Notes: generated by a model not told the origin, from the letters alone. A stretch of 64,000 nt of DNA from Hymenobacter edaphi (GCF_003258365.1 NZ_QHKM01000003.1:558001-622000), one strand, 5' to 3'; shown: positions 51,035 through 59,083, counted from the stretch's first letter. Made by a program: numbers and translations.

Positions 51035-51489
51035 TGAAACGATTATGGCTGCGGGGGACGGGGAATGTTTTCAGTGGCGCTTCGAAAGTATTAAGATCCG
51101 TTTTCATGCGCAAACGATTGCGCATGAAAAATTTTGTTCGCGTGGCTGAAGCGGATGACACCAAGGCCTGCAAAAATTAATCTTCGTATTTATAATTAAT
51201 TGATAGTCATATATTTTACTTTGAATGGCGGGCATCGATAGACCGCGGGCAACTGGCCTCGCAAATTTGGGCAGTCGGTACGGCCTGCGCGGGTGACTCG
51301 TCGAACAGGCCGGCAACCGGGATTTTCCGAGCAATCGATTCCGCATTTAAGGCAGCTAATAGTAGCTTTGGTATTCCGCAATGCCCGACTATTGCACTAC
51401 GGCCGGGACTGAATCCAGCGGTTTTTCGTTTTTAGCAGCCCGGGCTGGCCTTTCGCGCCGCGCGCCGCCGTCCTTTTGCCTTCAGTACC
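51035..51489. other. Non-coding region between the HTH gene and LacI regulator 2
   Basis: It holds the divergent promoters: TACTTTCG (51083-51090, minus strand) with operator O3 (51101-51130), and TAGCTTTG (51363-51370, plus strand) for the regulator. The middle (about 51160-51240) is AT-rich; nothing else recognised. Confidence 0.6.
51101..51130. promoter_or_regulatory. LacI-type operator O3 (HTH gene promoter)
   Basis: Perfect 13-base arms (TTTTCATGCGCAA and inverse) around ACGA; the core GCAAACGATTGC matches O1 and O2. It lies immediately above the -7 element of the HTH gene. Confidence 0.75.
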
Positions 51490-52524
51490 TTGAATCTCTC
51501 CCGCGCTTCCATTGCTGAGCTGGCCACCAAGCTAAACCTGTCGCCCTCAACTATTTCGCGGGCGCTCAGCGGGCAGGGGCGCATCAGCGAGGAAACCCGG
51601 CAGCGGGTGCGGCAGCTGGCGCAGGAGCTGAACTACCAGCCCAACCACCTGGCCGCCGCCCTGCGCAAGGGCCGCAGCAACACGCTGGGCGTCATCGTGC
51701 CCCACATCGACGGCGACTTTTTCGCCCGGGTGCTCAAGGGCATTGAGCACGGGGCCACGCAGGCGGGCTTCAACGTGATGGTGTGCCAGTCCAACGAAAG
51801 CGCGGGCCACGAAAAGAAAAACCTCGATACGCTGCTCACGGCGCAGGTAGAGGGCATTCTGGTGTCGCTTTCCCTGACGACCAAGGACGTGCAGCACTTC
51901 GAGGACGTGCGCCGCCGCGACCTGCCGCTGGTGTTTTTTGACCGCGTGCCGGAGCTGCCCCAGGTCAGCGCCGTGGTGCTGGATGATTATCAAGGTGCTT
52001 ACCAGGCCGTGGAGCACCTGATCGGGCAGGGCTGCCGGCGCATTGCCCACATCGGCGGGCCGCAGCACCTGAACATCTGCCGCAACCGCTACCGCGCCTA
52101 CCGCGACGCCCTACAGGCCCACGGCCTGCCCTACGACGAGCACCTAGTGCATTTCTGCGACCTGACCCTGCCCGAGGGCCGGCAGGCCATGGAAACGCTG
52201 CTGCACCAGAATCCGCAGCTCGACGCCGTGTTTGCCGCCAACGACCTGGCCGTGGCCGGGGCCATGCCGGTGCTGCGCGCCGCCGGCCGGCGCATTCCGC
52301 AGGACGTGGCCCTGGCCGGCTTCAGCAACGAGCTGTTTACGCTGCTCACCGAGCCGCACCTGACCACCGTCGACCAGCGCTGCGAGGAAATGGGCCGCAC
52401 CGCCGTGCGCCTGCTGCTGGATATGGTGGCCGAGCAGCCCCACCAGTATGCCCCCCGCCGCGTGGTGCTGCAGCCCGAGCTGGTTATCCGCGAGTCGTCG
52501 CAGCAGGCCGGCAGGCGGGGCTGA
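51490..52524 (+). CDS. LacI-family transcriptional regulator 2
   Basis: 344 residues. HTH ASIAELATKLNLSPSTISRALSGQGRISEETRQRV and hinge QLAQELNYQPNHLAAALRKGRSNTLGVIVPHIDGDFF, then the sugar-binding domain ending RRVVLQPELVIRESS. It is a close paralog of regulator 1 over its length. It is the only LacI gene oriented away from the galactose genes, and the HTH gene and the O1-O3 operators lie directly upstream. Start: TTG 51490, downstream of a perfect TAGCTTTG at 51363-51370, giving a leader of about 110 bases. Confidence 0.88.
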   Translation: MNLSRASIAELATKLNLSPSTISRALSGQGRISEETRQRVRQLAQELNYQPNHLAAALRKGRSNTLGVIVPHIDGDFFARVLKGIEHGATQAGFNVMVCQSNESAGHEKKNLDTLLTAQVEGILVSLSLTTKDVQHFEDVRRRDLPLVFFDRVPELPQVSAVVLDDYQGAYQAVEHLIGQGCRRIAHIGGPQHLNICRNRYRAYRDALQAHGLPYDEHLVHFCDLTLPEGRQAMETLLHQNPQLDAVFAANDLAVAGAMPVLRAAGRRIPQDVALAGFSNELFTLLTEPHLTTVDQRCEEMGRTAVRLLLDMVAEQPHQYAPRRVVLQPELVIRESSQQAGRRG

Positions 52525-52591
52525 CGACTGCTGGCGCGGCCAGCGGCTGCCGCTGTTGTTATTGCTGTCGAAACGGAGTGCAGCTAGTCTG

Positions 52592-52966
52592 ATGCCCGAG
52601 CAACCGCTCAAGCTCCTGTTCGTGTGCACCGTCAGCCACATGCGCAGCGCCACGGCCCACGAAATCTACCGCGACGACCCGCGCTTCGAGGTGCGGTCGG
52701 CGGGCACTTCCGACCTGGCGCGGCAGGTGCTCACGCCCGAGCTGCTGGCCTGGGCCGACGCCGTGGTGGTGATGGAAAAGCACCACCGCCAGCACATCCG
52801 CAAGCATTTTCCGCAGGTGTACCGCCACAAGCGCATCGTGTGCCCGTACTTGCCCGACGATTACCTCTACATGGAGCCGCAGCTGCTAACGGCCCTGCGT
52901 GAGCGGGTGGAGGACGTGTACCGTCGCGGGCTGCTGCGCATACTACCGCCGGAGCCGCTGGAGTAA
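52592..52966 (+). CDS. Small LMW-type protein tyrosine phosphatase
   Basis: 124 residues. The P-loop is C12-TVSHM-R18-SAT (CX5R followed by S), and a conserved Asp-containing loop follows in YLPDDYLYMEPQLL. The shape agrees with the short COG4551-like 'predicted protein tyrosine phosphatase' group rather than classical LMW-PTPs (which have CxGNICRS). It should dephosphorylate aryl phosphates; physiological substrate unknown. The ATG at 52592 precedes the conserved strand LLFVCT. It lies 67 bases after the LacI regulator gene. Confidence 0.75.
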   Translation: MPEQPLKLLFVCTVSHMRSATAHEIYRDDPRFEVRSAGTSDLARQVLTPELLAWADAVVVMEKHHRQHIRKHFPQVYRHKRIVCPYLPDDYLYMEPQLLTALRERVEDVYRRGLLRILPPEPLE

Positions 52967-53062
52967 CGCAGCGGTTACATCGGAGCCACCCCGCCGATAC
53001 TACCCATTTTGGCTGCCGCGGCGGCCCGACCGTATAGCCTAGCTCCGCAACCAACCGCAGCT

Positions 53063-54790
53063 ATGGCCAAAACCGTCTCCGAAATCATCGTCGACACCCT
53101 CATTGCCGCCGGCGTCACGCGCGTGTACGGCGTGGTGGGCGACTCGCTCAACGGCATCACCGACGTCATCCGCGCCCGCGAGGGCATCGAATGGGTTCAC
53201 GTGCGCAACGAGGAAGCCGGCGCCTTCGCGGCCGGGGCGGAAGCCCACCTGACGGGCACGCTGGCCGTGTGCGCCGGCTCCTGCGGCCCCGGCAACACCC
53301 ACCTCATCAACGGCCTCTACGACTGCCACCGCAGCCGCGTGCCGGTGCTGGCTATAGCGGCCCAGATTCCCAGCCCCGAAATCGGCACCGGCTACTTCCA
53401 GGAGACGCACCCCGAAACCACCTTCAAGGAGTGTAGCCACTATTGCGAGCTGCTGAGTCAGCCCACCCAGGCCGTGCGCATGACCGAGGCCGCTATTCAG
53501 CACGCATTGGGCCAGCGCGGGGTGGCCGTGCTCGTCATTCCCGGCGACGTGAGCCACGAAAAAGTGCCCGATGCGCCCGCGCCGCGCCTGCCCGTGCTGG
53601 GCCGCCGCGCCGTGCTGCGCCCCGCCGACGAGGACCTGCGGGAGGCCGCCGCCCTACTCAACGCGGCCACGAAAGTCACCATCATGGCCGGGGCCGGTTG
53701 CGCCGAAGCCCACGCCGAGCTGCTGCAGGCGGCCGAAACGCTCGGGGCACCCGTCGTGCATGCCTTGCGCGGCAAGGAATACGTGGAGCCCAACAACCCC
53801 TACGACGTGGGCCTCTCGGGCCTGCTGGGGTTCCATTCCGGCTACGAGGCACTGATGAGCTGCGACGCCCTGCTCATGCTCGGCACCGACTTCCCCTACA
53901 CCCAGTTTCTGCCCCAGGACGTGCGCACCGTGCAGGTGGACGTGCGTCCCGAGCACATCGGCCGGCGCACCCGGGTGGAAGTGGGCCTGGTGGGCGACGT
54001 AGCCGACACCTTGCGCGGGCTGCTGCCACTGCTCGAAGCCAAAACCGACCGCCGCCACCTGGAAACGGCCCTGAGCAACTACCGCGACTCCCGCCAGAGC
54101 CTCGACGAGCTGGCCACCGGCACCCCCGGCGACACCAGCCTGCACCCGCAATACCTCACCCGCCTGCTCGACGAGCAGGCCGCTCCCGACGCCATCTTCA
54201 CCTGCGACGTGGGCACGCCCACCGTGTGGGCCGCCCGCTACCTGCGCATGAACGGGCAGCGCCGCCTGATCGGGTCGTTCAACCACGGCAGCATGGCCAA
54301 CGCCCTCTCGCAGGCCATCGGCGCGCAGCTGACGCGGCCCGGCCAGCAGGTCATTGCCCTCTGCGGCGACGGCGGCCTGGCCATGCTGCTGGGCGAGCTG
54401 CTGACGGTGCGGCAGCTGAAAATTCCGGTGAAAATCGTGGTCTACAACAACGCCAGCCTGGCCTTCGTGGAGCTGGAAATGAAGGCCGCCGGCTACCTCA
54501 GCTACGGCACCGAGCTGGACAACCCCAACTTCGCCGCCCTGGCTGAAGCGGCCGGCCTGCACGGCATCCGCGTAACGGACCCCGGCCAGCTGCCCTCGGC
54601 CCTGGCCGGCTTCCTGAGCCACCCCGGCCCCGCCCTGCTCGACGTGGCCGTGAAGCGCACGGAACTGTCGATGCCGCCCACCATCGAGGCCGCGCAGGTG
54701 AAGGGCTTCAGCGTGTACGCCCTCAAAGCCATCATGAGCGGCCGCGGCGACGAGCTGCTGGAGCTGGCCAAAACCAACTTACTGCGGTAG
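53063..54790 (+). CDS. poxB: Thiamine-diphosphate-dependent pyruvate oxidase/dehydrogenase (PoxB-like)
   Basis: 575 residues. N-terminal TPP half: VYGVVGDSLNGITDVIRAREGIEWVHVRNEEAGAFAAGAEA (catalytic Glu about 53). Middle FAD-type domain. TPP-diphosphate motif GDGGLAMLLGELLTVRQLKIPVKIVVYNN (about 434). The closing FSVYALKAIMSGRGDELLELAKTNL resembles the membrane-binding tail of PoxB. It decarboxylates pyruvate to acetate and CO2 with quinone as acceptor. ATG at 53063 chosen where homology begins (AKTVSEIIVDTLIAAGV). Confidence 0.9.
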   Translation: MAKTVSEIIVDTLIAAGVTRVYGVVGDSLNGITDVIRAREGIEWVHVRNEEAGAFAAGAEAHLTGTLAVCAGSCGPGNTHLINGLYDCHRSRVPVLAIAAQIPSPEIGTGYFQETHPETTFKECSHYCELLSQPTQAVRMTEAAIQHALGQRGVAVLVIPGDVSHEKVPDAPAPRLPVLGRRAVLRPADEDLREAAALLNAATKVTIMAGAGCAEAHAELLQAAETLGAPVVHALRGKEYVEPNNPYDVGLSGLLGFHSGYEALMSCDALLMLGTDFPYTQFLPQDVRTVQVDVRPEHIGRRTRVEVGLVGDVADTLRGLLPLLEAKTDRRHLETALSNYRDSRQSLDELATGTPGDTSLHPQYLTRLLDEQAAPDAIFTCDVGTPTVWAARYLRMNGQRRLIGSFNHGSMANALSQAIGAQLTRPGQQVIALCGDGGLAMLLGELLTVRQLKIPVKIVVYNNASLAFVELEMKAAGYLSYGTELDNPNFAALAEAAGLHGIRVTDPGQLPSALAGFLSHPGPALLDVAVKRTELSMPPTIEAAQVKGFSVYALKAIMSGRGDELLELAKTNLLR

Positions 54791-54808
54791 AAGAGGCAGG
54801 CTCCTGAA

Positions 54809-54850
54809 CGCCGAAAACCGGCTCCCCACGCGGGAAGCCGGTTTTCGGCG
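54809..54850. terminator. Bidirectional terminator between poxB and the hypothetical gene
   Basis: CGCCGAAAACCGGCT and its exact inverse form a 15-base stem with a 12-base loop between convergent genes. Confidence 0.8.
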
Positions 54851-54872
54851 CCGGTAGCCCGGGCAAGCCGGC

Positions 54873-55223
54873 TTACAGATGGATGCTGCCCGACTTGTCG
54901 ATGATGGTGCCGATGATGGGCACTTGCACGACGATGTGGTAGCTGACGGTTTTGCTGGGAATGTCCAGCGTCAGGGTAATTTCCGCGGTAAACTTGCTGA
55001 CGTGGCCGCCGATGGTCATCGTCGGGTGCTGCGCGTCGAGCGTCACCTGGCCGATGCTGACGCCCAGGATGGTGGCGGAGGCGTTGAAGGCCAGCGGATC
55101 GAGGGTGAAGTTCCAGGAAAGCGTCAGCGGACCAAAGCTGATGCTGCCGTTGCCGACGTTGGCTAACTGGGCGAGGTCTTCGTGGGCAAGCTGGAGCACT
55201 TGCGGATTGTTGGGCTGGTTCAT
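54873..55223 (-). CDS. Hypothetical beta-rich protein
   Basis: 116 residues with no signal or membrane segment. After LQLAHEDLAQLANVGNG comes a repeated beta pattern (ISFGPLTLSWNFTLDPLAFNASATILGVSIGQVTL, then ITLTLDIPSKTVSYHIVVQVPIIGTIID), suggesting a small beta-barrel or jelly roll. I do not recognise the family. The ATG at 55223 lies above a CACTTTTG promoter-like element (55274-55281, minus strand). Confidence 0.6.
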   Translation of the reverse strand: MNQPNNPQVLQLAHEDLAQLANVGNGSISFGPLTLSWNFTLDPLAFNASATILGVSIGQVTLDAQHPTMTIGGHVSKFTAEITLTLDIPSKTVSYHIVVQVPIIGTIIDKSGSIHL

Positions 55224-55528
55224 AGGAAATGGGTTAGAGAAAACTGCGAGCTGACAGCGGGTGCTGACGGTACAAAAGTGACCCGCCGCGGCAGCCCGCA
55301 TAAGCGTACAATTGCCTGATTTCCCGACTACGTAGTTCTACCCCCGGGCACTCCGCTTCGGGCCCAGGGTGGCGCTGCCTTCCGCGGCGGGTACGTTCGG
55401 GCCGCCGCCCGCAGCAGGGCCGCCAAACAAACCCGCCGCCCGGCCGTGGCAAAACCGCCTGGCTTGCGTTTATTTGTGCTTTACCGCTCCCGAGTTGCTG
55501 CCCGGTGGCGGGCCTGCTTACGCCCTCC
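55224..55528. other. Divergent intergenic region
   Basis: It separates the hypothetical gene (minus) from the SirB1-type gene (plus) and contains a CACTTTTG (minus) and a TTTATTTG (plus, about 55470-55477) promoter-like element. Nothing else was recognised in 305 bases. Confidence 0.5.
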
Positions 55529-56416
55529 ATGACCAACAAAGAACTAAAAGCCCTTATCTCGCTGCTCGACGACGCCGAAATCCGGCCGCAGATCGAGGAG
55601 CGTATCCACGAGCTGGGCGAAAGCGTGATTCCCTTTCTGGAGGAAGCCTGGGAGGAAAGCCTCGACCCGGCGCAGCAGCAGCGCCTGGAAGAGCTGATTC
55701 ATAACCTGCAGTTTTCGGGGCTGCAGGAGCGTCTGCGCGTGTGGCGCGACTCGGGCGGCGAGAACCTGCTGGAGGGCATGTGGCTGATCAACAGCTACCA
55801 GTACCCCGACGCTGACCTGCAGGCCCTGAACCGCGCCATCGAGCAGCTGCGCTACGAGGCCTGGACGCTGCTGTCACCCGAAATGGGGCCCATCGACGAG
55901 GTGCGGGCCCTGAACCACGTGCTCTTCAAGGTGCACCGCTTCGCGGCCAACACCCAGAACTTTCACGCCCCGGCCAACTCCATGCTGCACCTGGTGCTGG
56001 AAACGCGCCGCGGCAACCCGCTCACGCTCTGCGTGATTTACCTGCTGGTGGCCCAGCGCCTGAAGCTGCCGGTGTACGGGGTGAACCTGCCCAACCTCTT
56101 CATTCTCACCTACCGGCCCGAGGATGCGCAGCACCAGCCCTTCTACATCAACTGCTACAACCGCGGCCTGATCCTGACCCGCACCGACATCGAGCACTAC
56201 GTGGCCCAGCTGAACCTGCCGGCCAACGACATCTTCTTCGAGCCCTGCTCGCACCTCGACATCGTGCGCCGCGCCCTGCGCAACCTCGCCGTGAGCTTCG
56301 AGAAAATGCAGGAGCCCGAGAAAGCCGCCGAAGTGAGCATGCTGCTGGCCATTCTGACGGGCGAAGAAACGCCCGCGGCTGCCCCCGGCGAAGAAGGCGA
56401 GCCGGACGAGGAGTAG
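55529..56416 (+). CDS. Transglutaminase-like protein of the SirB1 group
   Basis: 295 residues. The central part LNHVLFKVHRFAANTQNFHAPANSMLHLVLETRRGNPLTLCVIYLLVAQRLKLPVYGVNLPNLFILTY has the SirB1-type transglutaminase-like core, including 'R-GNP-TL' and the Cys in LTLCVIYL and the later acidic-rich C-terminus (EEGEPDEE). The first 85 residues are helical. Catalytic role is not established; SirB1 relatives are involved in regulation of invasion genes and peptidoglycan-associated processes in some bacteria. ATG 55529 chosen at MTNKELKAL. Confidence 0.8.
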   Translation: MTNKELKALISLLDDAEIRPQIEERIHELGESVIPFLEEAWEESLDPAQQQRLEELIHNLQFSGLQERLRVWRDSGGENLLEGMWLINSYQYPDADLQALNRAIEQLRYEAWTLLSPEMGPIDEVRALNHVLFKVHRFAANTQNFHAPANSMLHLVLETRRGNPLTLCVIYLLVAQRLKLPVYGVNLPNLFILTYRPEDAQHQPFYINCYNRGLILTRTDIEHYVAQLNLPANDIFFEPCSHLDIVRRALRNLAVSFEKMQEPEKAAEVSMLLAILTGEETPAAAPGEEGEPDEE

Positions 56417-56441
56417 CCGGAGCGGCAAGGCCCGACACCAA

Positions 56442-56560
56442 AACGTCATTCCGAGCGCAGCCGGAGAATCTCGCGTGTTTAAGCCGATAGTAACCTCAAC
56501 GATTGGAGTTCCTACCGGCCGTCAGCACGCGAGATTCCTCGACAAGCTCGGAATGACGTT
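56442..56560. repeat. Dispersed long inverted repeat, copy 6 (complete)
   Basis: AACGTCATTCCGAG (56442-56455) and the inverse arm CTCGGAATGACGTT (56547-56560) are perfect, and inner blocks AATCTCGCGTG / CACGCGAGATT are also inverted. It is the best preserved member of the family. Confidence 0.85.
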
Positions 56561-56612
56561 CTTTTTTCAGCCAGGACTTAACCAAGCAGCCACTCTAGCC
56601 GCCGGCCGGCAC

Positions 56613-57221
56613 TTAGTTTTTCTTGATGATGCAGCCCGAGGCCGGTTTGTTGGCAATGGCTGCCTTCTGGCCGGCCAGCACGGCGTCGATGGCGTTTTTC
56701 AGGTAAGCCTCCTGCACGTTGCTCTCCATCTGCGGGTTGTCGTCGATGGCGCCGCGGTAGCGGATGGTGTAGCCGCCCGCCACGGGCTGGAGCACCACCG
56801 CCTCGCTGGTGCGGTTGACGCCCAGCAGCGTGGCCGTCTTCATGTCGTCGTCGGTCAGGACGGCCGGCTCGGCGCCGGTGGTCTTCACTTTGATTTTGCT
56901 CACGTCGCTGCCCTCGGCGGGCTGGTCCATCAGCCGGATGGGGGCCGCCACCAGCAGCACTTCCACGCCCTGGCCGGCGTAGGCGCTGCTGAGGTCGGTG
57001 AGGCGGCTCTGGTACACCCGCGAGAAGGCGCAGCCGGGGTTGGTGAAGACGACCACTACGGCTTTGCGCCCATTGAGCGAGCTGAGCGTAAGGGCCGAGT
57101 TGTCGGCGCGCTTCAGGGTGAAATCGGAAATAACGGCGGTCTGGGCGCGGGCCGAGGTGACAACCACGGTAGCGGTGAGCAGCAGCGCGGCGGCCAGCAG
57201 GGAAAGACGACGAAAAGACAT
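56613..57221 (-). CDS. Exported redoxin/AhpC-like protein with CxxS site
   Basis: 202 residues with a signal (MSFRRLSLLAAALLLTATVVVTSARAQ). The thioredoxin-like domain follows: ADNSALTLSSLNGRKAVVVVFTNPGCAFSRVYQSRLTDL, with C64 and S67 where CxxC would be expected; the later GVEVLLVAAPIRLMDQ, LLGVNRTSEAVVLQP and RYRGAIDDN are typical of peroxiredoxin-like redoxins. Probably a periplasmic thiol protein with a single active cysteine. It follows the phosphopantetheinyl transferase gene 15 bases downstream, suggesting an operon. ATG at 57221. Confidence 0.75.
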   Translation of the reverse strand: MSFRRLSLLAAALLLTATVVVTSARAQTAVISDFTLKRADNSALTLSSLNGRKAVVVVFTNPGCAFSRVYQSRLTDLSSAYAGQGVEVLLVAAPIRLMDQPAEGSDVSKIKVKTTGAEPAVLTDDDMKTATLLGVNRTSEAVVLQPVAGGYTIRYRGAIDDNPQMESNVQEAYLKNAIDAVLAGQKAAIANKPASGCIIKKN

Positions 57222-57236
57222 ATCGGGGGCTGAAAA

Positions 57237-57908
57237 TCAGCGGGGAAGTTCGGGAGAAAAAGTCCAGGTGAGCACGCAGCCGGCCGTGAGCTGCTCGTAG
57301 CCGAGCCGGTGGCGCGAGGGCGCTTCGTCGGGGGGGAGCAGGTGGCCGGTGAGGGTTCCGGTTTCGGCCAGCGAGAAGGGCTCCAGCTGAATGTGCTCCT
57401 TGAATAGCAGGCGGCGGCGGCTGTGGAGCTTGTAGAGGGTTTCCTTGGCGCTCCAGTACAGGCTGTGTTTTACATCATCAAGACCCGCATCGGTCAGCTC
57501 CTTGTCCGTGAGAAATTTACGGGCAAGCTGCCGCGCTTTGGGCCGCACTTGTTCAACATCTATGCCAACGCGGCCGCGCTCGGTAAGTAAAGCCGCCACC
57601 CACTCGCCGGAGTGGGAGAGGGACACGCCAAACCCCGGCTGCCCGGCGACGAACGGCTGCCCGGTGGCCGCGTCGTTCTGGATGCGGGCGGGCGCGTCGG
57701 TCAGCTCCCGGAGCAGGGTGTGGGCCAGGGCGCGGCCGGCCAGCCACTGCCGCGGGCGCTGCGGGTCGCGGCCGGCGGGGAGCAGCGTGGCGTAGTCGGC
57801 GGGGGCGGGCAGCTGCTCGAGCAGGGCCTCGGCGGGCTCGGTGAGCTGCCAGATTCCCAGCAGGGTAGGAGTGGCGGCGGGCAGGGGAGTAAGGCTATGC
57901 AGCGGCAC
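57237..57908 (-). CDS. 4'-phosphopantetheinyl transferase (Sfp/HetI type)
   Basis: 223 residues. Motifs: VSLSHSGEWVAALLTERGRVGIDVEQVRP (the Mg-binding GID...E), LARKFLTDKEL and LYWSAKETLYKL, in the correct order. It transfers phosphopantetheine from CoA onto acyl or peptidyl carrier proteins. The start is GTG 57908 (VPLHSLTPLP); longer starts run into a non-conserved stretch. The redoxin gene follows 15 bases away. Confidence 0.87.
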   Translation of the reverse strand: MPLHSLTPLPAATPTLLGIWQLTEPAEALLEQLPAPADYATLLPAGRDPQRPRQWLAGRALAHTLLRELTDAPARIQNDAATGQPFVAGQPGFGVSLSHSGEWVAALLTERGRVGIDVEQVRPKARQLARKFLTDKELTDAGLDDVKHSLYWSAKETLYKLHSRRRLLFKEHIQLEPFSLAETGTLTGHLLPPDEAPSRHRLGYEQLTAGCVLTWTFSPELPR

Positions 57909-57979
57909 GGCAGCGGGGTAAGCGGGAGGTCGAAGGAAGCGAATTTCGGGGCAACGGCCCGCGGGCGGCCCGGCAGGCG

Positions 57980-57987
57980 TACTTTCG
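57980..57987 (+). promoter_or_regulatory. -7 promoter element of the WD40 gene
   Basis: TACTTTCG (TAnnTTTG with one change), 49 bases before the ATG at 58036. Confidence 0.45.
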
Positions 57988-58035
57988 TGCTGCCGCTGGC
58001 CCGGGTGGCCCGGTGTGTTTGCCCGAGAAGTACCC

Positions 58036-58983
58036 ATGACCGTAGCGCCCCGCCCGCAAGTACACAAGCTGGCCGCCCTGACCGGGCACCGTGACTGCGT
58101 ATACGCCCTCAGCGGCCATTCCGCCGACGCGACCTTCTACTCGGCCGGCGCCGATGGGCTGGTGGTGGCCTGGAACGTGGACGCGCCCGCGCAGGACGGA
58201 CAGCTGGTGGCCCGCGTCGAAAACTCGGTGTATGCCCTGCACTACGAGGCCGCGCGGCAGCTGCTGGTCATCGGCCACAACTACCAGGGCGTGCAGGTAA
58301 TCGACCTGCGCGACAAAACCCTGCGCCACGCCACGGCCCTGCCCCCGCTGGCCATCTTCGATTTTGCTTACTCCGAGCCGCGGCAGCGCCTCTACGTGGC
58401 CCTGGGCGACGGCACGCTGGCCGTGCTGCGCACCACCGACTTCAGCGTGGAGCAGCTGGTGCGCGTGGCCGACAAAAGCCTGCGCTGCCTGAGCCTGCAC
58501 GAGGGCCGCGGCGAGCTGGCCGTGGGCAGCTCCGACCACCGCCTGCGCGTGCTCGACGCCGATTCGCTGCAGGTGAAGCACACCCTGACGGAGGCCAGCA
58601 ACTCCGTGTTTACCTGCGCCTTCAGCCCCGACGGCCGCCGCCTCTACGCCGCCGGCCGCGACGCCCACCTGCGCGCCTACGACGCCGACCACGACTACGC
58701 CGAAGCGCTGACGGTGGTGGCCCACCTGTATGCCATCAACCACCTCTGCTTCAGCCCCGACGGCCGCCTGCTGGCCACCGGCAGCATGGACAAGAGCATC
58801 AAGCTCTGGGACGCGGCCTCGGGCCGGCTGCTGCGGGTGGTGGATCGGGCGCGGCACGCCGGGCACGGCACCTCCGTGAACCGCCTGTTTTGGTCGGGGC
58901 GGCAGAATCGGCTAGTTTCGTGTAGCGACGACCGTAGCCTGGCCGTTTGGCAAATCTCGGAGGAGCTAGGAGAGAGAAGCTAG
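58036..58983 (+). CDS. WD40-repeat protein
   Basis: 315 residues, about seven WD40 blades (LTGHRDCVYALSGHSAD, SVYALHYEAARQLLVIG, TCAFSPDGRRLYAAGRDAHLRAYD, INHLCFSPDGRLLATGSMDKSIKLWD, RNRLVSCSDDRSLAVWQI). A seven-bladed beta-propeller for protein interactions; no enzymatic motif. No signal peptide, so cytoplasmic. Bacterial members are often found near signalling genes, but here the neighbours are unrelated. The start ATG 58036 (MTVAPRP) is supported by the promoter element. The last residues (ISEELGERS) overlap the AGGAGCTAGGAG inverted repeat arm. Confidence 0.85.
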   Translation: MTVAPRPQVHKLAALTGHRDCVYALSGHSADATFYSAGADGLVVAWNVDAPAQDGQLVARVENSVYALHYEAARQLLVIGHNYQGVQVIDLRDKTLRHATALPPLAIFDFAYSEPRQRLYVALGDGTLAVLRTTDFSVEQLVRVADKSLRCLSLHEGRGELAVGSSDHRLRVLDADSLQVKHTLTEASNSVFTCAFSPDGRRLYAAGRDAHLRAYDADHDYAEALTVVAHLYAINHLCFSPDGRLLATGSMDKSIKLWDAASGRLLRVVDRARHAGHGTSVNRLFWSGRQNRLVSCSDDRSLAVWQISEELGERS

Positions 58984-59077
58984 GAGTTAGGAGCCCGGGC
59001 CTTCATTCTTGTAGCACAGCTCCCTGGCCGGTGGCCAGGACTCCCTCTCATCTTCCAGCTTCCCACTCCTAGCTCCT
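58961..59077. repeat. AGGAGCTAGGAG inverted repeat between WD40 and DivIVA genes
   Basis: AGGAGCTAGGAG (58961-58972) is inverted at 59066-59077, with further TAGGAG and CTCC units between. It covers the WD40 gene's end and the DivIVA gene's leader. It resembles the TAGGAG-rich repeat at 33196-33316. Confidence 0.6.
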
Positions 59078-59083
59078 GCAACA

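Noticed and set aside
51326-51345. Weak GCAA-N-CGATT-like site before the LacI regulator 2 promoter
   Set aside because: Only one half of the O1-O3 core is present and symmetry is poor; not counted as an operator.
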